Positions 10,927 to 22,530 of a DNA stretch of 64,000 nt are shown here, piece by piece (position 1 is the stretch's first letter; each line of letters opens with the position of its first letter). This DNA comes from Ligustrum vulgare (lineage: Eukaryota; Streptophyta; Magnoliopsida; Lamiales; Oleaceae). The notes under the pieces are model-generated. The model was given only the letters and a program-made list of their open reading frames with translations. It searched no databases and was not told where the DNA came from. The stretch spans positions 11,137,096 through 11,201,095 of the forward strand of contig OY743170.1 of assembly GCA_963555705.1 (NCBI GenBank). The letters are read 5' to 3'. Made by a program: the position numbers and the translations under genes.

Positions 10927-13771
10927 CCTTATTTATGAATGGATATAATTAGGAATTTTGGTACATTGACGTCACGGACATCCGAGACTTTCCCACTTGC
11001 AAATTCAGAAACAGTAAATACTAAAGACGTCAGGTAAGTAAACTTCCCCCTATTTTCATCAAAGTTGAATGTAAATGTGAAAGTTATGTGTAAATGACTG
11101 TCTTGCAACTTAATTGCTTTGATGAATTTCATTTACTTTGTGAAAGTATATGTTATTATGAAGAATGTTCAAGCATGCACATTATCATGTCATTGCATCA
11201 TCAAGCATGCATTGGCATCGAAATTGGGAAGTGAAATGTTTTTAAATGAAAGAAATGTGTCACGGTGCAAGTTTGTTCAAAAGTTATGTATCCCAAGTTT
11301 TTAAAGAAAGAATGGGTGTACTTTTAGTTCATGAAAGTTGCGAGTGGGAAATGGGGCGCGGGGGACCGGCGTACCCGAATTAAGTCGCTTTGCGACGGAA
11401 TGTTCAACCGTTAAGTAATTGCCCACTGTATTCTGATTGACTAGAAGTTACATCAAGTGAGCTCACGATGGAAATGAAGTGAAAGTTTGAAATGTTAAGT
11501 GAAAGTTCGAAATGTTGAAAGTTTTGAAAGGTCAAAGTGAATGGGGATACATATTTCAAAGTTAAAGCATTCATGTCATAAGCATGCATTCATGCATAAA
11601 GTTTACTTACTGAGCTTTAGCTCACCCCAATCCCTCCCCCATATTTCAGGTGATGAAAGTTAGATGATTAGAGGAGAGCACGTGGCGGCAGGCTCAGACA
11701 GTACCGACTTGAATTATTTAAAATTTAATTTAATGATTTAATTTAAGTTTTTATTTGTTATTCTTTTAAATTGATAAATCGTTTTGAATTAGTTCGTCGG
11801 TTCTTAGTCAAAATAAGTTATGGTATTTCCCTGTGATTAGTTTTTATCATGTTTCATGAGTTTATAAATTTATACTTCAAGTTATTTTGATTGAGGAGTT
11901 TGGGGAATTGATGTTGAAGTTGAATTTTGGAATTATGGTTAGATGTTGAATGTTGGATTTGAATGAGTTGAGAATTTCATATGTATTGTAGGTGTGATGT
12001 CCCTCTACAGGTTGGTTATGTCCAAGTTATAGAGGAGACTCTGCCGAAATTTCTATAGAATTTTAGAATAGAAAATGTAAAGGTTGAAGTTTTTAAATGA
12101 TTTGTTTCCGCATTTTAATGTTTAAACGATTTATTTCCGCATATAATGTGAATGGAAGTTAACACGCCTAGGTTTTAAGATTTTGAACTTGGGGTGTTAC
12201 ACCAATTGTCTACTCTTTCACCATCGCACATCTGCAGTTCATCTGATCTAGCGGTTGTCGCCGCTACTTGCTTCGAAAATCGCAACCGGCTGCGATCTTG
12301 AGGGTAACATTCGAAGCATGGGCGGGTCCGATGAGGATGTGTGTCGCTGTTAGTGGAAGGGGCTGAGATCATCGATGTGTGTGGCTGGGAGTGGAAGAGG
12401 CTGGGATCATCCATGGGCTGGGATCGAAGCAGGTGTGTGGCTGGAAGTAGAAGGGCTGGGATCGGGAGAGCTTTAAATAAGAATTAGGTTTAGGGGATTT
12501 AATTTAATTTAACAATTAATATGTTTATATTACTACTGATATATGAAATTTTACAAGTTTCATCTTATATTTGAATTTGGTTACTTAAAAACAGGGTAGG
12601 GTGTAATTTCCACTTTTTATAAGAGATAAGAATTGGCTGGACATTTTCTCTTAGTGGGCTTCAATTGGACTTTTTCTTTAGACAAAACAAGTGCATCACT
12701 AGACTTATTTTTGGAGACGAACCTAAAGTCGGCAACAAGTATTTTTGGTAGGCACACAATTCCAACAACAAATTTTTGGGCTGGGAATTCTTTGGAGGCC
12801 CAACTGGATTGATTTAAGGGCAGCAACACGTTTTGGAACAAAAAAAGGAAGACAGAAGCACGACACTAAGGAATTGAAAGGAGAAGGCGCCACGTTATTC
12901 ATGATTGATTGAGTTTGGCTTTAACCTTTGTTTATTATTTCTTTCTTTTTAGTTTTTGATTAACAATGTTTATGAGTAGCTAATTTATTATTCCAGTTCA
13001 AGGTTAATCAAAGTGTTGATTCTTCAAGAATTGTGAGATCTAATTGATTTCATTGTTCTTTTATCTGTTTTCTATTTATATATCTTTTGTTTGTATTGAA
13101 ATTGTTATTTTGATTGATTAATACAAATTGCACATTATTTTAATTGTCAAAATGATACTTAGCCAATTTGAAATCTAAATCCGTAATTGTTTAGGTTTTC
13201 TAATACAGGTGGCAAATAACATAGTTGATTTTAGATAGATTTTTGACTCATGTTATGAAGATATATAACCTAGCTTAAATGAATCACATTTGTGAATTAT
13301 TTGGTTAGAATTGGTCGTCTCTCTAGAGATTGATGTTGTCGGTAAATTAAATCATAAGATCGTATCTATGGTTGTTTATTGATTAGGGAAATAATCAACA
13401 AACGTCTCTTGATTATAGAGATAGTAAGAAGAGATAGGTTGTTAGATCGTATCAACAACCATGACCAATTTAGGAAATGAGTAAAGGATTTTATTTTTGC
13501 ATCCATGATCAATTCAATGAATCAATACTAAGATTATACATTGGGCTGGATACTTGTTTAATTTGATATTTTCATCACTTTGATTTCTTTCAATTGTTTA
13601 TTTCTTTAATACTCGAAATTCAAAACCCCCTCTTTTTAATTTACTATTTTAATTTTCTCAAAGAATTAATCTAACCAATCCATGTGGATTCGACCTTGCT
13701 CACCACTATTACAATTTATTTATTTTTGAGCAAGATTTATTATTTGTTGGATTCGATAACCATCATATTTT

Positions 13772-13789
13772 TGGCACCATTTCTTGGGA
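13772..13789 (+). promoter_or_regulatory. Degraded primer-binding site (tRNA-Asp type)
   Basis: TGGCACCATTTCTTGGGA stands where Athila/Tat elements carry the TGGCGCCGTTGCCGGGGA site. Several substitutions suggest it no longer primes well. Confidence 0.7.
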
Positions 13790-15166
13790 TTGGTGTTAAT
13801 TAGATTTAATTTTTCATTTATTGTTTTTATTTCTTTTATGCCTCTTTGTTCTCATGCTGGTGAATTACAATTCAATCCTGAAATTGAGAAGACAGCTCAA
13901 AGATTGAGGAAGGAAACTAAGTTGCTCAAACAAACTAGATCGAATCTAGCAGTTGAGCTGACATATTCAATAACTGATTCTTTATGAAACAGAGCAAGAG
14001 CAAACAATGACCAATGATGAAAGAACTTTATGGGAATTGGATGCACCAAACAAAAATCAACAGTCACTTTGCATTCGTTATCCAGTCTTAGAAGTGGGTA
14101 TTGAGCTAAAATCTGGATTAATCCATTTGCTACCGAGATTCTATGGTCTTGAGAATGAAGACCCTCACAAGCACCTAAAGGAATTTCATATGGTGTGTTC
14201 AAGCATGAAACCACAAGGAGTGACTCAAGAGCAAATCAAGTTGCGGGTTTTTCCATCTCATTATCTGATAGGGAAAAAGATTGGCTATTCTATCTACCAC
14301 CAGGTTCTGTAACTACGTGAACAGGGATGGTCAAATTATTTCTTGATAAATTTTTCCCAGCTTTAAGAGCTGCAAATATCAGAAGAGAAATTTGTGGAAT
14401 CAAACAAAGAGATACTGAAATGATCCACGAATATTGGGAAAGATTCAAGCAATTGTGTGCAAGCTGTCCTCATCATGGAATTTCTGAACAGCTACTCATT
14501 CAATACTTATATGAGGGATTGTTACCAATAGAGAGGAAGATGATGGATGTAGCTAGCGGAGGAGCTATAGTGAATAAAATCCCAACTGCCACTAGGGATT
14601 TGATCTCCATCATAGCTGCTAACACACAACGATTTGGATTCAGACAAGATACCCATGTGAAAAGGGTGAATGAGGTAAATGTATCTTCTCTTGAAAATCA
14701 AATAGCAAATCTAACCTCTCTTGTTCAACAAATAGTTGTAGGAAATATGCAACAGGTCAAATCCTATGGAATTTGTGCTGCTACTGATCATCCAACTGAC
14801 ACGTGTTCTACTCTTCAAGAAGATTCTTTTGAGCAGGCTAATGCAGTTGAAAGATTTTCAAGCTCACCTCAAACGAAGTATGATGCCTATTCAAATACTT
14901 ACAATCTAGGATGGATGGATCATCCCAACTTCAGTTATCAAACAAGACCACAATTCCAACATTTTCAACAATTCCAATCTAGACAGCCTACTCCTCAACC
15001 ACAGCAACATTCTTCAAGTTCAGGTTTGTCCTTAGAAGAAATTTTTAAATCACTTGCAACTAACACACAACAATTTCAACGGGAGACTAGAACGAGCATT
15101 AAGAACTTAGAGAGTCAAATGAAGTCAATTGTCATCAACTTTGAGCAGATTGGAATCTCAAGATAA
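13784..15166 (+). pseudogene. Athila-type gag, frameshifted
   Basis: Gag capsid region of a Ty3/gypsy Athila element. Open pieces at 14007-14312 (HKHLKEFHMVCSSMKPQGVT) and 14327-15166 (HEYWERFKQLCASCPHH, ASGGAIVNKIP) belong to one ancestral frame broken between about 14260 and 14327. The second piece runs on into a glutamine-rich stretch. In a live element gag packages the RNA; here the frame is broken, so this is a relic. Confidence 0.8.
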
Positions 15167-15615
15167 ATTGCCTTCACAAACTATTGTTAATCCAAAACAA
15201 AATGTTAGAGCAATTACCTTGAGAAGTGGGAAGGAGTTGAAAGAACCAAGCAAGATGAAGCAAGGCAACTTAGGGGAAGAAATCGAGAATGAAGTCATTC
15301 CTCAACCTAAATCCAGCAAATCCTTGTGGATTCGACCTTGCTCACAAGATTGGGTAGATCCAAAAAGGAGGAAAAAGATAAGGAAATCCTTGAAACTTTT
15401 CGGAAGATAGAGGTAAATATTCCCTTACTTAATACAATTAAACAAGTACCTCGTTATGCTAAGTTTCTCAAGGAATTGTGCACCAACAAGAGGAAGTTGA
15501 AAGGCAAAAAAAAAGGTAAGTATGGGAGAAAATGTTTCAGCTGTTCTCCAGAAAAAAAATTGCCTCCAAAATGTAAGAACCCAGGCATGTTCACTATCCC
15601 TGCAAAATAGGTAAA
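15167..15615 (+). pseudogene. Gag-protease linker remnant
   Basis: Overlapping short frames (15129-15410 and 15326-15610) continue the Athila polyprotein (RAITLRSGKEL, then NPGMFTIP) with at least two frame changes. The last piece leaves frame just before the protease, where the TIP(C) boundary normally continues into the catalytic domain. Confidence 0.65.
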
Positions 15616-16191
15616 GTAAGAATTGAGAAAGCGATATTAGATCTAGGAAGTTCAATAAATATCATGCCCTTGTCTATTTATTCATCTTTGAATATTGGTC
15701 CATTAAAAGAAACAAGTGTGATCTTGCAACTTGTTGATAGGTCTAATGTATATCCTGAAAGAGTCTTAAAAGATGTTTTAGTTCAAGTAAATGAATTAGT
15801 TTTTCCTGTTGATTTTTATGTACTTAATATGGACGAAGACTCTTCTTCTAATTCTACAACAATTCTTTTAGGAAGACCATTTTTTGAAACATTTATGACA
15901 AAAATTGATGTGCATGATGGTACATTCACAATGAAATTTGATGGTGAAATTATTAAGTTTAATATTTATGATGCCATAAATTGTCCTAATGATGTTAATT
16001 ATGTCTATTTTATTGATGTTGTTGATTGCTTAACACGGAAAGCTTTCAAAATTAGTGTAAAAGATAACTTGAAAGTTGACAATAGCAAGCATCACAAAGT
16101 AGATGGCCACAGACATAAACATTTCTATGAAGGTCACCAAGTGGAGAACTTGATAAAACTAAGTCATGGGAATCCAATTGATGCCGGTTGA
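15616..16191 (+). pseudogene. Athila-type aspartic protease
   Basis: Retropepsin-like domain with the active-site region AILDLGSSINIMPL, one letter from the usual DLGAS, followed by LLGRPF, a second family hallmark. In the parent element it would cleave the Gag-Pol polyprotein. The open frame from 15664 has 175 residues and reaches the non-coding part, with no reverse transcriptase after it. Upstream it is out of frame with gag. Confidence 0.8.
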
Positions 16192-18449
16192 AGAAGAAAA
16201 CAATAAATCTAGCCAAAGACGTAAAAGAAAAGCGCTTTCGGGAAGCAACCCGGTTTTTTCTTTAGTTTTAGCAATCAATTTTTATTTTTTTATTTATCCT
16301 CTATTATTTATTTTATGATTCCTATAATTTTTGAAGTGAAATTGACCTTATTTTTTATTTTTGGACAGATATGAGTTTTCACTCAGACGTGGGCACGCTC
16401 TATGAAGAAAACAATGGATTGAAAAAAAAAATCTTGAAATAAGGCGTGCCCATGCCTTATTCAAGGTGATTCTTGGGTTAAGAAATAAGCTATTTAAAAA
16501 AAAAAAAAAAAAAAGGGGAACCCTACCTCACGCCCCTCTCTCTATCTCTTCTCCTCTCAGCCTTCAATCAAGCCCCATTTTCATCATTACCATTACACCG
16601 CTGCAACCTCCACAGCTTCAACCATCGACAGTCACCCACCTTTCCCTTTCTCTCGCACAGCCGCTGTGTTCTCACCAATGTAAACCACAACAGTCCACTC
16701 CTCTCCAGCTTCAACCCATCATAACTCACAGTCATCTCCCTCCCCATTATCACCCTTCAACCGCAAGCACAAATCTGCTTTTATTCAGCAATAAGAAACA
16801 CCAAGTTTGGGCACTATGGGCAGAAATAAAGGGAGAGAAGCACTCAAAGCCGCCGTGGAAGCTCAAGAAAATCTATAAGGTCGACCTTTGGTGTATAAAC
16901 CCGAACAACTCGGATGAGGTCCAGTCACTTCCAGGGGAGGCCTCTAAATTTTTTTTAAATTTATTTATGATTTTTACAGTTTATAATTTTGCTACATTGA
17001 GGACAATGTATGGATTAAGTGTGGGAGAGGGTTTTAATGTGTTGTGCTTAGTTTTTGAAAGCTAGTTCATTTTAGTTATATTTCGATTTCTATTATGTTC
17101 CATGTTTGCTCTACTTTTCAAAGAAATTTTTGAAAATTCTTGTCCCATTTTGTCATATTGATACTTGTCCTTTTATGATTCGAATTATTGTGAATTATGA
17201 GATGAATTGAGGCATAGTGAGGATTGACATGAGTAGTTGAGTTTTCATTTATTGCGCGTTGATTGATTGCCCTTGATGGTGGATTGAATGAAGGTTGTGT
17301 GAGATTTGATGCACATTAACCCTGTTTTATAAGCTTTTGAGTCTCTTGAGCATTTACATTTAACATTACGCCATGCTCTATTCCTTTGATTGTGGGATTG
17401 TCATGCGTTGTTGATTTCTTCTAGAACTTGCTATGTTATGCATGTTGAGATGGCTCTTGGTAATTGGATGTACTAAATAAGTAAGGGCACTTAGGTGAAG
17501 TGAAATTTAGCCTTCTTAAAACGTATACCTTGAAATATGCCCCTAGAAAGTCACTTTTGAGCTATAACATTTTTTGTTGGAAATTAACCACAATACAAGC
17601 CAAGAGAAATCCTATTCTTTGTTAATCTTTTCTTCTTTTGAACCTTGTATTGAAGGAATATATAGACTTATTCACATGAAGTTTCAATTTATTTTGGTTG
17701 AGATTGAAAGATATAGGGAATCAAAGATCCACAGTGTAAATCTCATTATTCTTGAGGAGTGGTAATGTGAAAGAAAAGTTGGGGATAAAGTATTTGAGTT
17801 GCAATTTATGAAGAAAAAAGGAAAAACAAAAACAATAGAAAAAAATAATCAGAAGAAAGAAAGAAAGAAAAAATGAGAAAATGAAGGAAAAATATGATTG
17901 TGAAGCAAAAAGATGCAAGTTGAAATGGTTGGGAAGTGATTTGATTGAAGGAAGTGCATGAAGCCTAAATGAGCTTGTGTGAAGAAGTTTGTATAGTTCC
18001 TTCAATGAAATAGCCAAAAAGAAATCATTTTTATCCTACCTTAACCCAAGCCCCATTAGACCCAATGTTAAGACCCTTACTTTGCATTCAATATCATTGG
18101 TGGCGCCAATGTGATATATTAGCAAGCATATAATAAGAATTTTCTATACTTTAACTTGAGAGTATATATATTTTACACCCTAAGCACTTTGAGCGTATTG
18201 TGTGAATCTAATGTGAGGGTGTTAAATCCCACTACATTTGGATTTTGAAAAATTGTTGAAGTGATTAGTCTTGTGTTGGTAGATGAGGATTTACTCTATT
18301 TTTGTTTGTTTCTTGCTTGTGTTAAAAGTTAAAATTTTAAAGCATGATGGTTTGGGTTGTAGAAGGATTGGTGGAGGTAGAAGAATGAATGAATATGAGA
18401 ATCATTGATAAATTTGAGTTAAGTTTATGCTTGATGACAAGCATCGTCT
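16192..18449 (+). other. 3' non-coding region of the Athila-like element
   Basis: No convincing coding frame. It begins with the AGCCAAAGACGT and GAAGCAACCCGG words usually found after pol in Athila, has a poly-A run at 16496-16514, a TAAGTGTGGGAGAGGG motif near 17018, and purine-rich strings near 17800-17880. The absence of RT and integrase is the main feature. Confidence 0.7.
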
Positions 18450-18464
18450 AAGTGTGGGTGGATT
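18450..18464 (+). promoter_or_regulatory. Polypurine tract of the Athila-like element
   Basis: AGTGTGGGTGGATT directly before the TGATAA start of the 3' LTR, the usual Athila/Tat form. Confidence 0.8.
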
Positions 18465-18646
18465 TGATAAAACGTATAATTGTTGTTTAATTTGCGATAT
18501 TTCATCTTGATCAAATGATTTGAAATGCTTAAATTGTGGATTGATTATATTTCATGTTTTTTGGATTAGGTGGAGGATTTGGATCAAATTAAACTCAATA
18601 TCACAAATTGAGAAAGAAAATGATTTTGGAACTAAAATGAAGTTAG
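18465..18646 (+). repeat. Truncated 3' LTR of the Athila-like element
   Basis: About 182 bp match the first part of the 5' LTR, with shared words such as GATCAAATTAAACTCAATAT. Similarity stops at 18646, so the remaining 1.3 kb was deleted or replaced. Confidence 0.8.
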
Positions 18647-18876
18647 ATAAACTAAGAACATAAACTTCTAGTGCCGGTTTATCATTAGAGAAGTTATAAT
18701 TTGTTCTTAAGCATTAAATATGGTTAATTGTACAAATGTGAGTTAATTTAACATCGTAATGATTAAATTTAAGAACTGTATATACATATATACTGATTAG
18801 AATATGGTAAAATTTTGAAAATTTTTATCAATAAACAAGTTTTATAATGCATTAAATAAAAGGACCTTATTGAAAG

Positions 18877-18877
<1 letters not shown>

Positions 18878-18938
<61 letters not shown>
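18878..18938 (+). repeat. (AT)n(AG)n microsatellite
   Basis: A pure AT run joined to a pure AG run, at the left edge of the TIR element described next. Confidence 0.95.
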
Positions 18939-18939
<1 letters not shown>

Positions 18940-19094
18940 AATGATCAGGTGCAAGACGTTGTGCACAACTAACCAAATTCAGCCTTTTTTTAACCAAAGT
19001 CAGCCATTTGATAACTAGGTGGGCCCACAAGACTTTGAAGTTGACCATAACTATATTTCACTCTCTCACCAGTCCAACCCATTCCAACACCATA

Positions 19095-19130
<36 letters not shown>

Positions 19131-20004
19131 GCAACTCCACTCACACCACATTCTTGTCTGCAACTTCTACAATCGAGCTGCTCACTGATCGGAATCTTTC
19201 TTGCTGACATTTGTCAGCTCGACCTTCCTTTCTCCTTTCAGACATTTTGCTTTCTTTCTCGCTCTAAGAACACCTCAACTCTTCACCTATCGTCGTATTT
19301 TCAAGAAACAGAGAACTTGGAGAGATCTCCTAAAGGTTTGTTGATCAAATAACTCTTAATATTGCTTATTTAGATCCCTTGTATTGAATTTGGATATGGG
19401 TTTTGTGCTTTGGATTTAAAGTAGTTAGATTTGAGCTTCAGTGGGTTGTTTTTTAGATGGGCTTGCTTTTTTGTAAATCTTTACCTATTTAATTCAATTG
19501 GAGAGATGATCTGAAATGATGTTTATTCTTAAGTTCATGCTTGTTGATTGTCTGATATTTGATTATTATTTTTAGCAAGCTTAAGTTACATGTCCAGATT
19601 AGTTTTTATATATATATTTTGCTTGTTTTTATTAGGATCTGTTAATTTTGAATTGCTGTGCTAAAGGAAGGATCTTTAAGGTGAACTCAAGGTTTTTGTG
19701 GGTTTGACTCAAATATCAAGTCTTGAGTAACTCTGTTTAGATTTTATAAAAATCTTTGAATTGGTGAAGATGAGAGAACATATACAGCATTGCAGACGGA
19801 TGAAAAGTGAAGATGATAGTTTAGATATCTTTTTAATAAACAAATGTTATTAAATGGAAAGTGAGATAGGTAGTTCAAATTTGTCAACTTATTTAATTTG
19901 TGGGCCCATTTCTTACGCATTTGCTGTATCTTAAATGGATGAGAAGTCAAAGTGGTTAGCTGTGCACAATAGTGTGCACGTGTGTCGTGCACTAGATCAA
20001 CACT
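18939..20004. mobile_element. TIR element between two (TA)n tracts
   Basis: The left end GATCAGGTGCAAGACG...GTTGTGCACAACTAACCA and the right end read in reverse, GATCTAGTGCACGACA...TTGTGCACAGCTAACCA, are inverted copies; both continue to a shared GGGCCCACAA word (19020-19029 and 19899-19908). Both sides abut long (TA)n runs, as in Micron-like MITEs that sit in TA microsatellites. Inside is a CT-rich, 5'-UTR-like stretch (19060-19340) ending in a possible splice donor, perhaps captured from a host gene. No transposase is present. Confidence 0.5.
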
Positions 20005-20005
20005 C

Positions 20006-20011
<6 letters not shown>

Positions 20012-20055
<44 letters not shown>
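20012..20055 (+). repeat. (TA)n microsatellite
   Basis: About 22 TA units at the right edge of the TIR element. Confidence 0.95.
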
Positions 20056-20060
<5 letters not shown>

Positions 20061-20122
20061 GTACACATACACATAATTTTGCCTTTTTACAAAAAAAAAA
20101 AAAAAAAAAAAAAGGCCCCAAC

Positions 20123-20125
<3 letters not shown>

Positions 20126-20167
<42 letters not shown>

Positions 20168-20330
20168 ATACTTTCTTCTCCAAACCCCCTCTTCCTCCAC
20201 CCCACTCTCATCAACAGAGGAAAAAACCTCCATCGCTTGCACTCTTATCGGAAAAAAAAAAAGACATGCAAGTGTTCCTTTTCTCTCCCATACCGCACTC
20301 GTCGCCATGGTAAGTTTTAATACCTAATTT
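20126..20330 (+). promoter_or_regulatory. Possible 5' UTR with ATG at an exon end
   Basis: A (TC)n tract leads to a pyrimidine-rich stretch and GTCGCCATG at 20301-20309, immediately followed by GTAAGT. A start codon ending the first exon is common in plant ribosomal-protein genes. I find no second exon before the copia insertion at 20799, nor a convincing one after 23077, so this may be a stranded first exon. Confidence 0.3.
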
Positions 20331-20433
20331 TTTTATATATTTTTTCTGGTTTCGGTATGGAGACAAATATAAGTTTTGATTTCAAATCCCCTTTCTGATA
20401 CTAAGCATGCCGAACAATTATAGCTTGAACACC

Positions 20434-20453
20434 TCCCCCCCCCCCCCCCCCAA
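20434..20453 (+). repeat. Poly-C tract
   Basis: An uninterrupted run of about 20 C, rare in AT-rich plant DNA; its length may be a sequencing or assembly artefact. Confidence 0.9.
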
Positions 20454-20798
20454 GCATTTTTCTTCTAGTTTCAAACTTGACAATATTTTTTGTGGCAATG
20501 TTGATAGTTTAGTTTTTTGAGGGCTTGGATTTAGTAATTTGGTTGATTGTTTAGTTTTTTTGTGGCTTTCTTTTGTTGGGTAGTTGTTATGTTGATCTAT
20601 CTTCGATTTGTTGTGCATAGTACTGAAAAAGAATTGAAAGGTGGGTTCCTAATTAATTGGTGAAATTTTGTTTCTAGAAATAGTATTCTAAGTTACGGTT
20701 ATGTTTCTTGATCTTTGATTTGAGGTAGTAATTACTGGAAGAATTCTTGACTGATCTTGAAATTTAAGTAACTTTTCGTGTGTGGAAAGCCTATGAAC

Positions 20799-21333
20799 TG
20801 TTGGGATATTTGACCCAAGTTAAGAATGAGAATATCTTGGACAATTGATTTCCTTATTAAAGTAGTTAACTTGGAGACCAAGTTAATGGTGAAAAGGAAA
20901 ATAAAAGACTTTATTTTGGTATTCTACTTCAATAAGGAAACTTACTTGGACACGAATTCTACATATTCTAGGTGTTTTTTACCTATAAATATGTGTGTTA
21001 TGAAGCCATAATATGGTGAATCTTATGTGAGACTAATTAGAGAGAATTGGAGAGCTTTATCTTTGTAATTTCTTGTGAACTCTATGTGGGATAATTCAAA
21101 GGGTAGAAACTTGGGTTAAATAGAAGTTTATTATTAGTATTTTCTCTGTAGTCTATGGGATTGGGTTAGTGAGTGAAATTTTATGTAATTGTAACAATTT
21201 ATTATATAGTGAAAGGCTTTGGCGATCCGAAAATTTTGCGTTGTTGTTATTATTTTCTTGTTGCTCAATTAATTATTGAACATCAAAAGATCAAGTGGGT
21301 TAAAGAAGGGGAATCAACATGTAATTCCCAACA
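20799..21333 (+). repeat. 5' LTR of the gag-only copia element
   Basis: 535 bp, starts TGTTGGGATATTTGACC and ends CCCAACA. Roughly 25-30 differences from the 3' LTR by eye. Confidence 0.92.
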
Positions 21334-21385
21334 AGTGATATCAGAGAGTCAGGTGGTTCGAAGATTTTATTGGAGCAAAAAAAAT

Positions 21386-22180
21386 ATGTCTGTCAAGTAC
21401 GACGTGGAGAAATTTGATGGAAGAATTAATTTTGGCTTGTGGCAAGTACAAGTCAAGGATATTTTAATTCAGGAAGGTCTGCACAAAGCTTTGGAAGGAA
21501 AACCAACCGAAAGTTCTGATAAAGGAAAAGAAAAAGAAACTGAATCCAGCAAGATTGATGAAGATTGGGAAGATTTGGATTTGAGAGCTGCTAGGACAAT
21601 ACGACTTTGTTTGGCCAAGAATGTTCTTGCAAATATTCATGGGATATCTGCCGCTAAGGAACTTTGGGAAAAACTTAAAGAGTTGTATCAGACAAAGAAC
21701 TTGTCAAATCGCTTGTATCTGAATGAACAGTTTTATTCGTTGAGAATGAGCGCAGGTACAAAAATCTCCGACCATCTTAGTATTCTTAACGGTATTTTTT
21801 CTGAACTGAAATCTATTGGAGTCAAAGTTGAAGATGAGGATAAAGCGTTGATGCTCATCTGGTCTCTTCCATCCACGTTTGAGCACATCAAGCCGATTTT
21901 GATGTACGGGAAGGAAACGGTGGACTTTGCAGAAGTTACAAGTAAGTTGATCTCTGAAGAATGGAGATTGGGTGGAGGTGATAATTCATCTAGAAATAAT
22001 TTGCTTGTTACCGAAAAGTGGAAGAGGGGTAACTCCATGAAGAAGAAAGTTGTATGTTGGAACTGTGGACAATCCGGTCACATAAGAAGAAATTGTCCAA
22101 AAGGTGGAGCAAACTCGACTGACTGTTCAAAGGTGGACAATGCGACTCTCCTGGTGGAGGGCCTTGATGATGTACTCTGA
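21386..22180 (+). CDS. copia Gag (264 aa), stand-alone
   Basis: An intact gag of the TNT1 type. The N-terminal block has KFDGRINFGLW; the middle is the alpha-helical UBN2-type capsid domain (about 65-195); the zinc knuckle CX2CX4HX4C lies at C224, C227, H232, C237. Gag would assemble cytoplasmic particles and bind RNA through the knuckle. The ATG at 21386 was chosen over the upstream one at 21173, which lies in the LTR, because the family's MSxVKYDVxKF start begins here. The frame closes with a stop soon after the knuckle, with no protease, so the whole element is a one-protein unit. Lack of internal stops despite about 5% LTR divergence hints at some past constraint on gag. Confidence 0.85.
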   Translation: MSVKYDVEKFDGRINFGLWQVQVKDILIQEGLHKALEGKPTESSDKGKEKETESSKIDEDWEDLDLRAARTIRLCLAKNVLANIHGISAAKELWEKLKELYQTKNLSNRLYLNEQFYSLRMSAGTKISDHLSILNGIFSELKSIGVKVEDEDKALMLIWSLPSTFEHIKPILMYGKETVDFAEVTSKLISEEWRLGGGDNSSRNNLLVTEKWKRGNSMKKKVVCWNCGQSGHIRRNCPKGGANSTDCSKVDNATLLVEGLDDVL

Positions 22181-22530
22181 GTAGGATGTGACATCCTCAT
22201 GGCATGATGTCAGTTGTCATGATAGAAGATGTGTTCTTACTGGAGGGTGCATGTGTTCGCACACAGCATTGGTTTGACTTTGATGCAAGGTGTGTGGTTG
22301 AATTGATGTTGATGGCTGATGAGATTCCATGGAAAATCAAACAATAGGAGTTGCACCATAATTTTTCAGCAATTTTGTTTCGACATGGGCCGATGAAAAG
22401 CTCGGGATTCGTTGATAATTCTGAGTGATTATACTCATATGGTGGAATATGGGATCGTCAAAGTGGAAAAAGCTTACCTGTTTACCCAATGATTAATTTT
22501 TGAATATTTTGGCTCGGATGAATTTGTGTC

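Larger units (their letters stand above)
9158..12201 (+). mobile_element. Large solo LTR, chromovirus (Tekay-like)
   Basis: 3044 bp beginning TGTAATACCG and ending GGGTGTTACA, flanked by an exact 5-bp TSD CCAAT (9153-9157 and 12202-12206). Inverted TGTAA/TTACA-type ends, the TTTACTTACTGAGCTTTAGCTC stretch near 11600 and a CT-rich leader-like part near 9580-9700 resemble Tekay/Del LTRs. No primer site, gag or pol is present, so it is most simply a solo LTR left by recombination. It contains a (GT)n tract, a (TA)n tract and a diverged internal duplication. The lineage call is less certain than the boundaries. Confidence 0.8.
8127..12613. mobile_element. Mutator-like (MULE) non-autonomous element
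   Basis: The ends form imperfect terminal inverted repeats: GGAAAAATACAC at the left, and GTGTAATTTCC(AC) at the right, which reads GGAAATTACAC in reverse. A stronger match further in pairs AGACGAAACTTG near 8176 with AGATGAAACTTG on the opposite strand near 12560. Flanks TTTTTATTG (8118-8126) and TTTTTATAA (12614-12622) agree at 7 of 9, fitting a 9-bp Mutator TSD with decay. Without the nested solo LTR it is about 1.4 kb. It contains no transposase. Its GC-rich interior (8470-9110, 12215-12480) may be captured host sequence, but I cannot name a source. Confidence 0.6.
7821..13765 (+). repeat. 5' LTR of the Athila-like element (interrupted)
   Basis: The LTR proper is 7821-8126 plus about 12614-13765, near 1.46 kb, a normal size for Athila. 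Its first 180 bp match 18465-18646. The end carries the GTGGATTCGACC motif and an ATCA terminus just before TTTTTGGCACC. The gap is the Mutator-like element with its own nested LTR. Confidence 0.8.
7821..18646 (+). mobile_element. Athila-like Ty3/gypsy element, gag-protease only
   Basis: A plus-strand element. The 5' LTR begins TGATAGAACG at 7821 and ends ATCA near 13765; the 3' LTR begins TGATAAAACG at 18465 after a GTGTGGGTGGATT polypurine tract and is lost after about 18646. A degraded tRNA-Asp-type primer site follows the 5' LTR. Inside are gag and an aspartic protease but no reverse transcriptase, RNase H or integrase: the sequence passes from protease straight into the GCGCTTTCGGGAAGCAACCC motif typical of the region after pol. 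The copy is therefore internally deleted, and frameshifted as well. Nested insertions swell its 5' LTR to 5.9 kb. With the 3' end missing, no TSD can be tested. Confidence 0.85.

Noticed and set aside
16466..17065. 199-codon frame
   Set aside because: Starts in a poly-A tract within the non-coding 3' part of the Athila-like element; no family match.
19992..20214. Overlapping frames with runs of RE, YI or SL
   Set aside because: Translations of (TA)n, poly-A and (TC)n tracts; not genes.
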